Of a DNA stretch of 64,000 nt, positions 47,370 to 56,456 are shown in pieces; position 1 is the stretch's first letter; each line of letters begins with the position of its first letter. The notes under the pieces are model-generated. The model did not search any database. It saw only the letters and a program-made list of their open reading frames with translations, and had not been told where the DNA came from. Location of the stretch: positions 95,576 to 159,575 of the forward strand of contig NZ_WIXI01000037.1 in NCBI RefSeq assembly GCF_009617585.1. Direction: 5' to 3'. The position numbers and the translations under genes are program-made. This DNA is from Endobacterium cereale (GTDB lineage Bacteria; Pseudomonadota; Alphaproteobacteria; Rhizobiales; Rhizobiaceae).

Positions 47370-47846
47370 CTCGGTACGCGTAACACCAGATAAGCTCACA
47401 GAGTAGGGCAACTGGATTTCGATCTCGTCGGACAGCGGTCTTCGTGTAGTCCGACGTGGTCGTGGCCAGCAGCCGATCGTATGCCGTCCATCAGCTCGGG
47501 CAACGTACGCAGGCTGTGATCGCGAACTCACTTAAGGAGTTCCTGGCATCTGACTTCGGCATCATCTCCGACTACATCAGCTGGCGTCGATGCGCACTCC
47601 AGAGGCTGCGAGGATGACTATCGACGTACTCCGACGGATTTTCCTATGCCAAGCGGTCAGCGTCATCAAGATCCTGGAATACCCGTGGCACAGCTCAGCA
47701 GGGGTACGCTCAATGAAAAACGCTCGGAAACCCTGACGGCCCCGCTCCCGATCACGGGCTCTTCAAATATGCGACGATGCTGACGCCGCAAATCACACGC
47801 CAAGCCAGCAGCCGGAAGCGAACCGGTCGACTTCGAATTTTTTACA
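47370..47846. other. Region without a recognisable gene
   Basis: About 480 bases between the SnoaL-like gene and the end of the LysR gene. Frames are short and broken in all six readings. The composition is coding-like in places, so it could be decayed genes, in keeping with nearby relics, but no similarity was recognised. Confidence 0.45.
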
Positions 47847-48773
47847 CTAGCCTTGCGCCGTTGGGTAGTCTTCTCTGCTGACGTTCAGCGCGCCATCGCC
47901 AACAGGCGGGTTGCCAAAACATTCGATGAGCATGTCCGTGAGGACTCTCACTTTTCGTGATGAATACTGGCCAGGTGGCCTTACGACAAAGATGCCGGCC
48001 GGTGGGATTGGATAACCCGTAATGACTGGCACCAGTGCGCCCGACGAGATATGATCCGCTACAAGCGGTTCCGGCAGACGGGCCACCCCGAGGCCCTCGA
48101 GAGCAGCTGCCATCAGTGATACCGCGTTGTCGGCTACAAAGCGTCCCTGAGGGCGCAGCGTGACAACTCTTTCGCCATCCATGAATTGCCAAGTCTCGGC
48201 TTCCCGCATCACGATCTGATGATTCACAAGATCTTCCGGTCGTTCGGGAGCGCCGTACGCCTGGATGTAGGCTGGACTCGCAACGAATCTACCATACAGC
48301 GGCCCGACACGTCTTGCGACGAGATTCGAATCTTGCAAATAGCCAACCCGAATTGCGCAGTCGAAACCTTCTCCTACGAGATCTACAAAGCGGTCAGTGT
48401 AGGACGAGCTGATATGGAGTTCCGAGTATCGGCGCGCCATCTGGGCGAGGACCGGAGCAAAATGCGTCGGGCCAAATGATAGTGGTGCGGCTACGCGCAT
48501 GCGACCTCGAAGCTCACCGGCAGGCAGGATCGTTTCCCGCGCCACATCCAGTTCGGCAGAAATCCGGGCCGCGTACTCCCTGAATGTAGCACCTGCTTCT
48601 GTCAGCGCTATACCACGGGTCGTCCTTGCCAGTAACTGTGCGCCAAGTTCCGCCTCGAGCTGGGTAATCCGTCGGCTGACCATCGACTTGGAAATGCCCA
48701 ACCGCGCGGCCGCTGATGACACCCCTCCCGCATCTGCAACCTCGACGAATATCCTCAGATCCTCAATTTGCAA
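47847..48773 (-). CDS. LysR-family transcriptional regulator
   Basis: The protein has 308 residues from a TTG at 48773, preceded by AAGGGGAAC; a longer ATG start at 48899 would overlap the promoter region and add residues unlike the family. LQIEDLRIFVEVADAGGVSS and SKSMVSRRITQLEAELGAQL are the DNA-binding part; EGFDCAIRVGYLQDSNLVAR is in the effector domain. It belongs to the same subgroup as 28309 and 60848. It is divergent from isochorismatase copy 2, 140 bases away, and likely regulates it. Confidence 0.93.
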   Translation of the reverse strand: MQIEDLRIFVEVADAGGVSSAAARLGISKSMVSRRITQLEAELGAQLLARTTRGIALTEAGATFREYAARISAELDVARETILPAGELRGRMRVAAPLSFGPTHFAPVLAQMARRYSELHISSSYTDRFVDLVGEGFDCAIRVGYLQDSNLVARRVGPLYGRFVASPAYIQAYGAPERPEDLVNHQIVMREAETWQFMDGERVVTLRPQGRFVADNAVSLMAAALEGLGVARLPEPLVADHISSGALVPVITGYPIPPAGIFVVRPPGQYSSRKVRVLTDMLIECFGNPPVGDGALNVSREDYPTAQG

Positions 48774-48913
48774 TTCGAGTTCCCCTTCCTGCAACACAGC
48801 TTGACACAACCGAGGACTACCGGGCCACAAAAGAGAATGGCAGGTTCGCGTGGATGGCTTTCCCGAGGCGTCCTCGTACCAAGCTTTCTTAACCTGCAAT
48901 ACAGGATGTATCC

Positions 48914-49552
48914 ATGACCTTTCGTAACGGCCTAGATTCTCTCCTTCGTCCCGAAGATTCTGTTCTCGTACTTATCGACCATCAACCTTATCAGCTGACC
49001 AACGTTAATAGCCACGACCCTCAGGCTGTCGTCAACAACACGACTGCGCTGGCCAAGGTCGCCAAGGCCTTCGATGTTCCGACGATCCTTACCAGTGTCA
49101 TTGCCGATCGCGGCGGTAAGCTTTTCAAGCAGATCACCGATGTCTTCCCGGGGCAGGAAGTGATCGACCGGACTTGGATAAATACGTGGGAAGACAAGAA
49201 TGTGGTGGATCTCGTCAACGCGACCGGGCGTAAGCAACTCATCATCGCAGGCCTCTGGACGGAAGTCTGTGTTGCGATGCCTGCAATCCAGGCCGCTGGC
49301 GAAGGCTGGGACGTGACCGTAATCACCGACGCATCGGGCGGAAGCTCCGTCGAGTCTCACCAGGTCGCCATACAGCGCATGATCGCAGCCGGCGTCAACA
49401 TGATGACGTGGATGGCCTTGGCTAGCGAATGGCAGCGGGACTGGGCACGCACCCAGCATGTCGAAGAACTGACCGAGGTGCTGATATCTCACATGGCCGG
49501 CAGCGGCATCGCCTACATGTGGGAACAGCAGTTGCTTAACACACACCTCTGA
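48914..49552 (+). CDS. Isochorismatase-family (YcaC-like) hydrolase, copy 2
   Basis: The protein has 212 residues. MTFRNGLDSLLRPEDSVLVL is almost the same as copy 1 at 30650, with the aspartate in LIDHQPYQ and the cysteine in GLWTEVCVAMP. The ATG has AGGA upstream. Copies differ mainly by conservative changes. Copy 2 keeps its divergent LysR partner, so it may be the ancestral arrangement. The natural substrate of YcaC-like hydrolases is unknown. Confidence 0.93.
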   Translation: MTFRNGLDSLLRPEDSVLVLIDHQPYQLTNVNSHDPQAVVNNTTALAKVAKAFDVPTILTSVIADRGGKLFKQITDVFPGQEVIDRTWINTWEDKNVVDLVNATGRKQLIIAGLWTEVCVAMPAIQAAGEGWDVTVITDASGGSSVESHQVAIQRMIAAGVNMMTWMALASEWQRDWARTQHVEELTEVLISHMAGSGIAYMWEQQLLNTHL

Positions 49553-49684
49553 CGAACGCCCCAGCAGGACTTTAGTGATGGCTGGGATGACGAGGAAACC
49601 GATGGAGGCACCGGAACACTGCGGACGATCCATCTATCCTCGTCGTTCCGAAAGTACCGCATCGAACTACCGAAAACGATCCTC

Positions 49685-51187
49685 GTGGGATTAATCAACT
49701 TAAACCTAGGCACCCAATGGCACGCCGCCGGTGACCGATGCAGGAGGAGGCAGCCGAACCTCACTGGCTTCACGCACTGGGCAAGGAGGCTTGTTTTATC
49801 GTTGGCTCTCATCACCCTTTATCAGATGGAGCACGGGCTTGCCTTCGCCAACGACGTTGCAAATGCAGCGGAGCGGCCCGTGATGAAACCCGACCGCTCG
49901 AGAGAGGACTGGTCGCCTCTCGCAGATGCAGAACTGCGGACGCAACCGCTGGATCACCTTAAATACATCCCGTTATTTCCCTCTAACCCCGACAGCTATA
50001 TTTCGTTAGGGTTCAATCTGCGGGAAATCATTGAAACCAGCGATGCGCCGGCGTTCGGAGCCGTAGCGTCGAACCCAACGGATGCTTACGGGTTGCAGCG
50101 TGCGCAGTTTCATATCGACCTACACCTGAATGAAAACTGGCAATTGTTTACGCAGTTTGAAGATGTGCGCGCCTTCGACAAGACGGCAGTCGGCCCCAAC
50201 GATGCAAACAGATTTGACCTTCGGCTCGCATTCATCGGATATACGCAGGAGACTGACGCGGGAACGTTCAGTGCGAGGATCGGTCGGCAGGACTTCGCGT
50301 TCGACCTGGAACGTTTTGTCTCGACCCGTGACGGGCCGAATGTCCGCCAGTCGTTCGACGCGATCTGGGCCGGGTGGGAAACGGAGACATGGCGCTTCTA
50401 TGGTCTTGTCAGCCATCCCGTCCAGTATCGGGATGACGACCCTTTCGATGATCAATCAAGCAGCGATCTTCGGTTCAGCGGCGCCAGGGTAGAGCGACGA
50501 CTGTCCCCGACAACAGAGGCTTCCGCGTATTACGCGCTCTACCAACGTAATAATGCGAATTTCCTGACCGCATCGGGCGAGGAGGAACGGCATGTGCTCA
50601 ATATCCGGTTGGCCGGGACGCATGGCGGTTTCGACTGGGACGCGGAAGCAATGGGTCAGGTCGGGCAGGTAGGTTCGGCCGACATTGTGGGATGGGCCTT
50701 GGGGGCGAGGACCGGCTATACCTTTGAAGGGGTAATCTGGTCGCCCAGGATCGGTCTGCAGTTCGACATGGCGTCAGGTGATCGCGATGCGGATGATGGC
50801 ACCCTTGGCACCTTCAATCCGCTGTTTCCAAACGGATTCTATTTCTCGCTCGGCGGGCATACCGGATACGCCAACCTAATCCACGTCAAGCCTTCGATCA
50901 CCGTTCAGCCGATGGATGACCTGACCTTACTGGCAGGCGTCGGTCTGCTTTGGCGCCAGACGACGGACGACGCCGTTTATACCTTGCCGAGCGTCCCGGT
51001 TGCCGGGACCGCAGGCGGGGGAAATCCTTGGACGGGCGCCTATGTTCAATTGAGGGCCGACTACAGGTTCAACCGAAATCTTACAGGCTCGGTAGAAGCA
51101 GTTCACTATCAGGTCGGTTCGACGCTTCGCAATGCCGGAGGCCGTGACAGCAACTACGTCCGAGCGGAACTGAAGTTTGCCTGGTAG
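49685..51187 (+). CDS. Outer-membrane beta-barrel (alginate-export-like porin)
   Basis: The protein has 500 residues from a GTG at 49685; an internal start near 49800 is possible. Hydrophobic residues RLVLSLALITL to FAND look like the signal region. The rest is a beta-barrel with alternating strands (GLQRAQFHIDLHLNENWQLF, FSARIGRQDFAFDLERFVST) ending in an aromatic C-terminus (ELKFAW), the mark of outer-membrane insertion. The pattern resembles alginate-export family proteins, which pass organic anions. It precedes the nitrilase-like gene by 92 bases, a possible uptake-hydrolysis pair. Confidence 0.82.
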   Translation: MGLINLNLGTQWHAAGDRCRRRQPNLTGFTHWARRLVLSLALITLYQMEHGLAFANDVANAAERPVMKPDRSREDWSPLADAELRTQPLDHLKYIPLFPSNPDSYISLGFNLREIIETSDAPAFGAVASNPTDAYGLQRAQFHIDLHLNENWQLFTQFEDVRAFDKTAVGPNDANRFDLRLAFIGYTQETDAGTFSARIGRQDFAFDLERFVSTRDGPNVRQSFDAIWAGWETETWRFYGLVSHPVQYRDDDPFDDQSSSDLRFSGARVERRLSPTTEASAYYALYQRNNANFLTASGEEERHVLNIRLAGTHGGFDWDAEAMGQVGQVGSADIVGWALGARTGYTFEGVIWSPRIGLQFDMASGDRDADDGTLGTFNPLFPNGFYFSLGGHTGYANLIHVKPSITVQPMDDLTLLAGVGLLWRQTTDDAVYTLPSVPVAGTAGGGNPWTGAYVQLRADYRFNRNLTGSVEAVHYQVGSTLRNAGGRDSNYVRAELKFAW

Positions 51188-51279
51188 AGGATGCACAATC
51201 ATAGGTGGGGTTGTTGTAGTTCAACTTAATGCTCTCACGCTGAACGACTTATTCGACGATAACTGTAAAAGAGGCTTGG

Positions 51280-52080
51280 ATGGTTAAGGCATGGTCGGTT
51301 GAATGGCCGGAAGGGTTGCTCCCGGGCGAGGCCGCTTGGGAAGAGATCTCCAGGCAATTCGTCGACGCACGGAATGACATCCTGATAACGAATGAGATGC
51401 CGTTTGGCTTTTGGCAGCCAACAAGGCGTCCTTTCGATGTCCAAGCTGCGCGTGAATGGGCTGCGCTCCACGAGCGAGCCTTGGACACCTTATCTCGTCT
51501 ACCGCTCGCGGCAGTAATCTCGTCGCGTCCCGTATTTAACGGCCGACGTCTGGTGAACGAGGGATTTGTGCTGACAGAAGGCCGATACGAGTTCATCCAC
51601 CAAAAGCACTATTTTCCATCAGAAACAGGATGGGAAGAAGAATTGTGGTTCGAGCTTCAGCGCCCTGGTTTTGACGTGGTTAAAATCGCGGGAATCAAGG
51701 TTGGTGTGTTGATATGCACCGAGTTGATGTTCGTGGACAAAGCACGCCACCTTGGAAAGGCAGGTGCCGATCTGATCGCCGTGCCGCGCGCGACCGGCGT
51801 CGACCATCGCATGTGGAGGACTGCTGCCAGCATGGCAGGAATTGCCAGCGGCGCTTGCGTCGTTAGTTCCAACCGCGTCGGAACTCGTCCCGGGAGCAAT
51901 CTGGTGTTTGGGGGAGGCGGCTTCACCGTGGATCCCGACGGCTTCGAGATCGCCGTAACATCTGCCCAACAGCCAGCGATCACTCTGGATATCGATACAA
52001 CTCTCACCGCGGCGGCGAAATCAAGGTATCCAGTCTATGTCAAAGAACCGGCCTTAGAGCCTAATATGCCCGGAGTATAA
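51280..52080 (+). CDS. Nitrilase-superfamily carbon-nitrogen hydrolase
   Basis: The protein has 266 residues with AGAGG before the ATG. The nitrilase triad is present: glutamate in LITNEMPFGF, lysine in FIHQKHYFP and cysteine in VGVLICTELMFVDKAR. Members hydrolyse nitriles, amides or N-carbamoyl compounds. Length (about 270) suits amidase or N-carbamoylase types more than plant-type nitrilases (about 340). It follows the porin gene by 92 bases on the same strand, and an IS66 element begins 208 bases downstream. Confidence 0.9.
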   Translation: MVKAWSVEWPEGLLPGEAAWEEISRQFVDARNDILITNEMPFGFWQPTRRPFDVQAAREWAALHERALDTLSRLPLAAVISSRPVFNGRRLVNEGFVLTEGRYEFIHQKHYFPSETGWEEELWFELQRPGFDVVKIAGIKVGVLICTELMFVDKARHLGKAGADLIAVPRATGVDHRMWRTAASMAGIASGACVVSSNRVGTRPGSNLVFGGGGFTVDPDGFEIAVTSAQQPAITLDIDTTLTAAAKSRYPVYVKEPALEPNMPGV

Positions 52081-52310
52081 GGAGTTACGCCTTCGTCGAA
52101 CTTTTGAATTCCGGTGGTTCAGTGGTTGGTGCGATCTCACTTCGGAGCCGATGCCCGGCACAAATGCTGTTTCGTTCAAGCAAGGGGTCCCAGCGCACAG
52201 GCGTTTCTTTGAATTCGCTAGACCGCTGCTTTCTGAGGCGATCAGGTCAAGGCCTAAGCAAACAGATGAACACGGTCGAACATCGCTGGTAAGCGTCCGG
52301 CGAATAGATT

Positions 52311-52637
52311 TTATGCCTGCTTACGGTTTTGAGCCTCGATTCGAACCTGTTCTTTAGCCATGATGCGTTCGATCGTTTCCGGGTTACAATGATCCGCGAC
52401 CAAGAAGCTTAGTAGTCCGCCCTTCCAGCTCCGGGCATCGCGCAGGAGTTCCTCTATGCATTCGATGCCGCGGTCTGTAAATCCGGTCATGCCATCTTCG
52501 GACCCGTCTTCTATGTGGATCATCTCGCCGTAGTCGATGTTGTCGGAATTATACGTGATCTCTTCGAGCAGCTCCATATCCTCGTCGATGAGGTCCGCGA
52601 CGGCTTTGATCGTGTATACGCGGGTCGAGCGTGCCAT
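52311..52637 (-). CDS. IS66 accessory protein of unknown function
   Basis: The protein has 108 residues from the ATG at 52637, which overlaps the tnpC stop by one base (TGATG). MARSTRVYTIKAVADLIDED with later acidic stretches (EDGSEDGM) is like the fourth small gene carried by several rhizobial IS66 elements. Its role in transposition is unknown. The gene ends 22 bases inside the left inverted repeat end. Confidence 0.72.
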   Translation of the reverse strand: MARSTRVYTIKAVADLIDEDMELLEEITYNSDNIDYGEMIHIEDGSEDGMTGFTDRGIECIEELLRDARSWKGGLLSFLVADHCNPETIERIMAKEQVRIEAQNRKQA

Positions 52638-54202
52638 CAGGCGGCCTCGCATCGAGCTTTTGCTGGTGTCCAATTCCAGGGCAACAGGTCTTCAAGTCGG
52701 TCCTTGGGGTGATCCTGGATCCGGATCAGGACATCTGTCAGATAGACCTCCGGATTATGGCCGTGCAATTTGACCGTTTCGATGATGGTCATGATGTTGG
52801 CGATGCGATCGCCACCCTTGTCCGAGCCTGCGAATAACCAGTTTTTTCTGCCGAGTCCGAGCGGACGCATCGCTCGCTCAGCTATGTTGTTGTCGATCTC
52901 GACGCGGCCATCATCGATGTAAACGCTCAGCGCCACCCAACGAGAGAGGGCATATCGCATCGCCTCGGCCAGCTTCTGCTTCTGCGGCAACGTCGAAAGC
53001 GTGTCTTCAATCCAAACCTTCATTTCTTCGAGAACGGGCCTGGCATGTTCCTGCCGAAGCGCCCGCCGCTCGTCGGGCAGCATGCCGCGGATACGATCCT
53101 CGATATCGTAGAGCGCGCCGATGCGCGATAGCGCTTCGTCAGCGATCGGCGATGGCTTCAGCTTGATCACGTCATGGAACTTGCGGCGCACATGCGCCAT
53201 GCAGGCGGCCTCGACGATCTGGTTGCCGTAGAGCTTCTTGTAACCCCCATAGCCATCGGCATGCATCACGCCGCTGAAGTTTGCGAGGTGATCAGCCGGA
53301 TGCACGCCCTTTCGGTCAGGGCTATAGTAGTAGGCGATTGCTCCCGGAGTGGGATCTTGATAACCGCTGCCATCGAAGACATAGACCCAGACCCTGCCGG
53401 TCTTTGTCTTGCCCCGTCCGGGGTCGAGCACATCGACGGGGGTATCGTCCGTATGTATTCGGTCAAGCGCGGCGATATGGGCCCTGATAGCAAAGACGAG
53501 CGGCGCAAGCAGACCCGATACGCGGCCGACCCAGTCAGCCATTACGGATCGGGAGATGTCTATCCCCAACCGATCGTACATCTCGGACAGGCGGTAGAGG
53601 GGGATGTGATCGTCGAATTTGGCGATCATGATATGGGCGAGCAGTCCCGGTCCGGGTTTGCCGCGCTCGATCGGCAGGGTCGGCATCTCGCCAGCCACCG
53701 TCGTATCGCACTCCCTGCAGATCATGCGCTTTTCGACATGGCGGACAATCTTCACCGACGCCGGCACGTGCTCCAACACCTGGACCACCCTGTCGGCGGC
53801 CTTCAGGAACGATGTGCCACCGCAGGTCGGGCAATTGCAGGGGGCCGCATAGACCAACTCTTCGGTGGGAAGACCATCGGGCAATGGTTTGCGCTTCGGC
53901 TTGTCCGGCGCGTCGTCCAACTCCGGCAGAGGAGTTTTCCCGGAGCGCATTTCAGCCTCGGCACGGGAGGCCTCGATCTCCTCCAGCATCAGTTCGAATT
54001 GCTCTATCTTCCGGTCGATCTTTTCCGAAGAGGCGCCATGCTGCCGATGTCGGAGCAGCTCCAGTTGCGCGCGCAGGAGCCCGATAATGGAGTCGCGCTT
54101 GATGACTTCGGCTTCCTGGCTCTCAAGTTTCGCCGCCTGTTCCGCGACGAGTGCGCGCAAAACAGATAGCTCGTCCTGACTATGCAGAGGCGTTGTTTCC
54201 AT
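52637..54202 (-). CDS. tnpC: IS66 transposase TnpC
   Basis: The protein has 521 residues. A coiled-coil start (about 15-75), a zinc-finger pair (CNCPTCGG and CRECD near 125 and 165), the DDE catalytic region (DRIHTDDTPVDV, MHADGYGGYKKL, EIDNNIAERAMRPL) and the C-terminal Leu-rich end are all characteristic of IS66. The frame is intact, so the element may be competent. It lies 72 bases after tnpB and overlaps the accessory gene by one base. Confidence 0.95.
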   Translation of the reverse strand: METTPLHSQDELSVLRALVAEQAAKLESQEAEVIKRDSIIGLLRAQLELLRHRQHGASSEKIDRKIEQFELMLEEIEASRAEAEMRSGKTPLPELDDAPDKPKRKPLPDGLPTEELVYAAPCNCPTCGGTSFLKAADRVVQVLEHVPASVKIVRHVEKRMICRECDTTVAGEMPTLPIERGKPGPGLLAHIMIAKFDDHIPLYRLSEMYDRLGIDISRSVMADWVGRVSGLLAPLVFAIRAHIAALDRIHTDDTPVDVLDPGRGKTKTGRVWVYVFDGSGYQDPTPGAIAYYYSPDRKGVHPADHLANFSGVMHADGYGGYKKLYGNQIVEAACMAHVRRKFHDVIKLKPSPIADEALSRIGALYDIEDRIRGMLPDERRALRQEHARPVLEEMKVWIEDTLSTLPQKQKLAEAMRYALSRWVALSVYIDDGRVEIDNNIAERAMRPLGLGRKNWLFAGSDKGGDRIANIMTIIETVKLHGHNPEVYLTDVLIRIQDHPKDRLEDLLPWNWTPAKARCEAA

Positions 54203-54274
54203 GCCCGTAAACGTAGCAGATTTGCCCCTGGAGCGCCAGAATTTTGCCCCGGATTTCCCTGCAAAATAAGCGTT

Positions 54275-54622
54275 TTAGCCTGTTCTCGCCGGGGCCGAAG
54301 TCCATGCAGGTCGGCGCCAGTCAATCCCTTCCACAAGCATCGAGAGCTGCGCCTGCGTCAGGTGCACAACGCCCTCTTTCGCCGTCGGCCATGGAAAGTA
54401 TCCGCGCTCAAGAACCTTGTAAAATAGGCAAAACCCTTGGCCATCCCACCAGAGAAGCTTGATCCGATCGGCGCGCTTTCCGCGGAAGCCGAAGATCGCA
54501 CCCGAGCCCGGTGCCTCCTTAATCGCCGTCTCAACCAGCGCCGATAGACCATCAATGCCACGCCGCATGTCCGTTACTCCGCAGGCCAGATAGACCCGCA
54601 CATTCCCGGAAGGTCCGATCAT
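54275..54622 (-). CDS. tnpB: IS66 TnpB accessory protein
   Basis: The protein has 115 residues with the IS66 Orf2 signature: VYLACGVTDMRRGIDGLSAL, FRGKRADRIKLLWWDGQGFC and RGYFPWPTA. TnpB is needed for transposition of IS66 elements; its biochemical role is unknown. The start overlaps the tnpA stop by four bases (ATGA), giving coupled translation. Confidence 0.95.
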   Translation of the reverse strand: MIGPSGNVRVYLACGVTDMRRGIDGLSALVETAIKEAPGSGAIFGFRGKRADRIKLLWWDGQGFCLFYKVLERGYFPWPTAKEGVVHLTQAQLSMLVEGIDWRRPAWTSAPARTG

Positions 54623-54981
54623 ACCGCCTCCAGACAGGCCACCAGCGACGTAAGCAGCTTCAGCTCAACATCAATCGGGACTTTCAAGCCCCGACCGTTT
54701 CGTAGCGAGATCTCAATGACCGCTGGCGTCGGTGGCGTATCAGGTGCCTGGATAGCGTTCACCTCCTCGGTGATTTCCACCGGAAGAAACATCGCTGGTC
54801 GACCAACATAGCTGAAGGACTGCCGCCACAAACGGATCTGGGATGGGTAGATATCATGCCGGCGAGCCACATCACCAATGCGAACACCAGGTTGATCCGC
54901 TTCTGCCAATATCCTCAGTTTCGCCTCGTCCGACCAACGCCGTCTGCGCTCAGTCCCGGACATGATCTCAATTCGAGCCAT
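54619..54981 (-). CDS. tnpA: IS66 TnpA accessory protein
   Basis: The protein has 120 residues from the ATG at 54981 (AGAGG upstream). The helix-turn-helix RWSDEAKLRILAEADQPGVR, then RRHDIYPSQIRLWRQSF, is the Tn3/IS3-like OrfA fold of IS66 TnpA, expected to bind the element ends. An in-frame ATG at 55014 exists but gives residues outside the family pattern. Confidence 0.94.
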   Translation of the reverse strand: MARIEIMSGTERRRRWSDEAKLRILAEADQPGVRIGDVARRHDIYPSQIRLWRQSFSYVGRPAMFLPVEITEEVNAIQAPDTPPTPAVIEISLRNGRGLKVPIDVELKLLTSLVACLEAV

Positions 54982-55022
54982 GAAACCTCTTTGATCTGGA
55001 ATTAATGTCAGCACTAATGCTG

Positions 55023-55148
55023 GTTCTAATGCCAGAACATCGCCTGATTTGGCCGATCAGAGAAATCTGCTCGCCGGACGCTTACGTTCTAATGCCAGAA
55101 CATCGCTTGATTTGTCCGATCAGCAAAAACAGCTCACCGGACGCTCAC
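55023..55148. repeat. Tandem 63-bp repeat: IS66 right end and a degenerate second copy
   Basis: Bases 55023-55085 form the end of the IS66 element. Bases 55086-55148 repeat them with about nine changes, both starting GTTCTAATGCCAGAACATCG; the second ends GGACGCTCAC in place of GGACGCTTAC. Together they make two IS66-like ends in series. Confidence 0.85.
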
Positions 55149-55438
55149 GCTGGAGAGGAAAGAGGACCGTTCCTGTCGGTTCTCGGCAATCGCTTTTCGC
55201 GATCCACCGCAGGCATCTCAATGTCGAACTCCCTGCTGGGAGCGGCGACCTGAACGGGGACAAACGCAGATATCGAAGACGGCGATAATGGATAGGTCTG
55301 GGTGTGCTTCCTGATCATCGCTGTGAGTGGGCTGTCGTTGTAAGGCATATCGTTCACCAGTTCAGCTGCACGCTCGTAATTTTGGCAGCAGCCTAACCGC
55401 ATGACACGAAGAGCGGTAGGAGCTGGATCCACGTCGTT
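55149..55438. other. Region between IS66 and the ankyrin gene
   Basis: A minus-strand frame at 55145-55432 (GTG start, no clear site) begins six bases past the ankyrin stop and runs into the duplicated IS66 end; its residues (CCQNYERAAELVNDMPYND) look partly protein-like. It may be the broken remnant of a gene once following the ankyrin gene. No function is proposed. Confidence 0.3.
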
Positions 55439-56455
55439 TCAGGTGTTTTCAAAATTCTCGCTTTCAGCGAGCAACGATGCGATTTCGTCATATCCGTAGA
55501 GAAGAGCTAATTTTCTCGGCGTCAGGCCTGCATGGCTCTTCAGATCCAGCCGCGCGCGCGCGTTGATCAACGATCGTACAGCATCCAGGTGGCCATGCCA
55601 CGCAGCGTCGTGAAGTGCTGTCAGACCATTATAGGGCCCCTGCGCATCCAGCTCTGGCTGCGCAGCACCGATACAATCGGTTTCAGCAAGAATTTCAATT
55701 ACATCTGCATGTCCGAAATAAGCGGCTTCATGGAAAGGTGTACCTTTCATGAGGCCCACGACCTGCCGCGTGTCCGCGCCTGCATCCTTCAGTATGCCCA
55801 CAATGTCGGCGTGCCCTTCTCGGGACGCGATCCCCAGTGGAGTGTAGTCGTCGTCAGGCGTCCCGGTGATCGCCATCCGCTGATCAACATTGACGCCGGC
55901 AGCAATCAACCATTTCACTTCTACGACATCACCCGCTTTTGCGGCAAGGACGAGATCAGATCGTAGGACTTTTGCCTCATTAGCGCTGACTTTATCACGG
56001 ATCAGCCAGGCGATTGAATCAAGGCCATCATTCTCGGCGAGGTCAAGAGCGGTTTGGTCCCAGTGGTTTCGGATTGAAGTCTTGGCACCATAGGACAGCA
56101 ACGTCCTCACACCATCTTCCTGCTTGTGTAAGACGGCATCCATCAATGCTGTATTCCCTAAGACGGGTGACTGCTGATCAACAAACGCGCCACTGTCCAG
56201 AAGAAGCGCTATTACGTCACGATTGCCGGACTGAGCGGCCTTGTGAAGCGCCGTCGTGCCCATGCGCGGCTCAAGGATCAAAACATTCGCTCCTGCATTC
56301 AGCAGCGATTCCACCATCTGCGGCTGTCCCAGCCCGGAAGCAATCATAAGCGGCGTAAATCCGTCTGTTTCACGGGCATTCACATCTACCCCTGATAGAA
56401 TGAGATCTCTAGCTCCGGCGAGATCGCCGGCGCGTATTGTAGAAAGCAAGCTCAA
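55439..56455 (-). CDS. Ankyrin-repeat protein
   Basis: The protein has about 338 residues if translation starts at the TTG at 56455, which has GGAG seven bases upstream and lies one base from the hydrolase stop; an ATG at 56506 without a site would overlap the hydrolase gene. At least eight ankyrin repeats are seen (DGFTPLMIASGLGQPQMVES, GTTALHKAAQSGNRDVIALL, NGLTALHDAAWHGHLDAVRS). No signal peptide is evident, so it is cytoplasmic and probably binds a protein. Coupling to the epoxide-hydrolase-like gene suggests joint expression. Confidence 0.9.
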   Translation of the reverse strand: MSLLSTIRAGDLAGARDLILSGVDVNARETDGFTPLMIASGLGQPQMVESLLNAGANVLILEPRMGTTALHKAAQSGNRDVIALLLDSGAFVDQQSPVLGNTALMDAVLHKQEDGVRTLLSYGAKTSIRNHWDQTALDLAENDGLDSIAWLIRDKVSANEAKVLRSDLVLAAKAGDVVEVKWLIAAGVNVDQRMAITGTPDDDYTPLGIASREGHADIVGILKDAGADTRQVVGLMKGTPFHEAAYFGHADVIEILAETDCIGAAQPELDAQGPYNGLTALHDAAWHGHLDAVRSLINARARLDLKSHAGLTPRKLALLYGYDEIASLLAESENFENT

Positions 56456-56456
56456 T

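Larger units (their letters stand above)
52289..55085. mobile_element. Complete IS66-family element (about 2.8 kb)
   Basis: Imperfect inverted repeats begin GTAAGCGTCCGGCGA at both ends (52289 inward and 55085 inward). Four genes lie inside on the minus strand: tnpA, tnpB, tnpC and a small accessory gene. IS66 normally makes 8-base duplications, but CATCGCTG (left) and GTTCTAAT (right) do not match. The right end is followed at once by a degenerate copy of its last 63 bases (55086-55148), which may explain the missing duplication. Confidence 0.88.

Noticed and set aside
52151..52357. Frame running into the left end of IS66 (FFEFARPLLSEAIRSR)
   Set aside because: It could be a gene cut by the IS, but the 45 codons outside the element match no family that I know.
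52281..55093. Eight-base target duplication of the IS66 element
   Set aside because: CATCGCTG and GTTCTAAT do not match, and using the second copy's end (GCTGGAGA) does not help.
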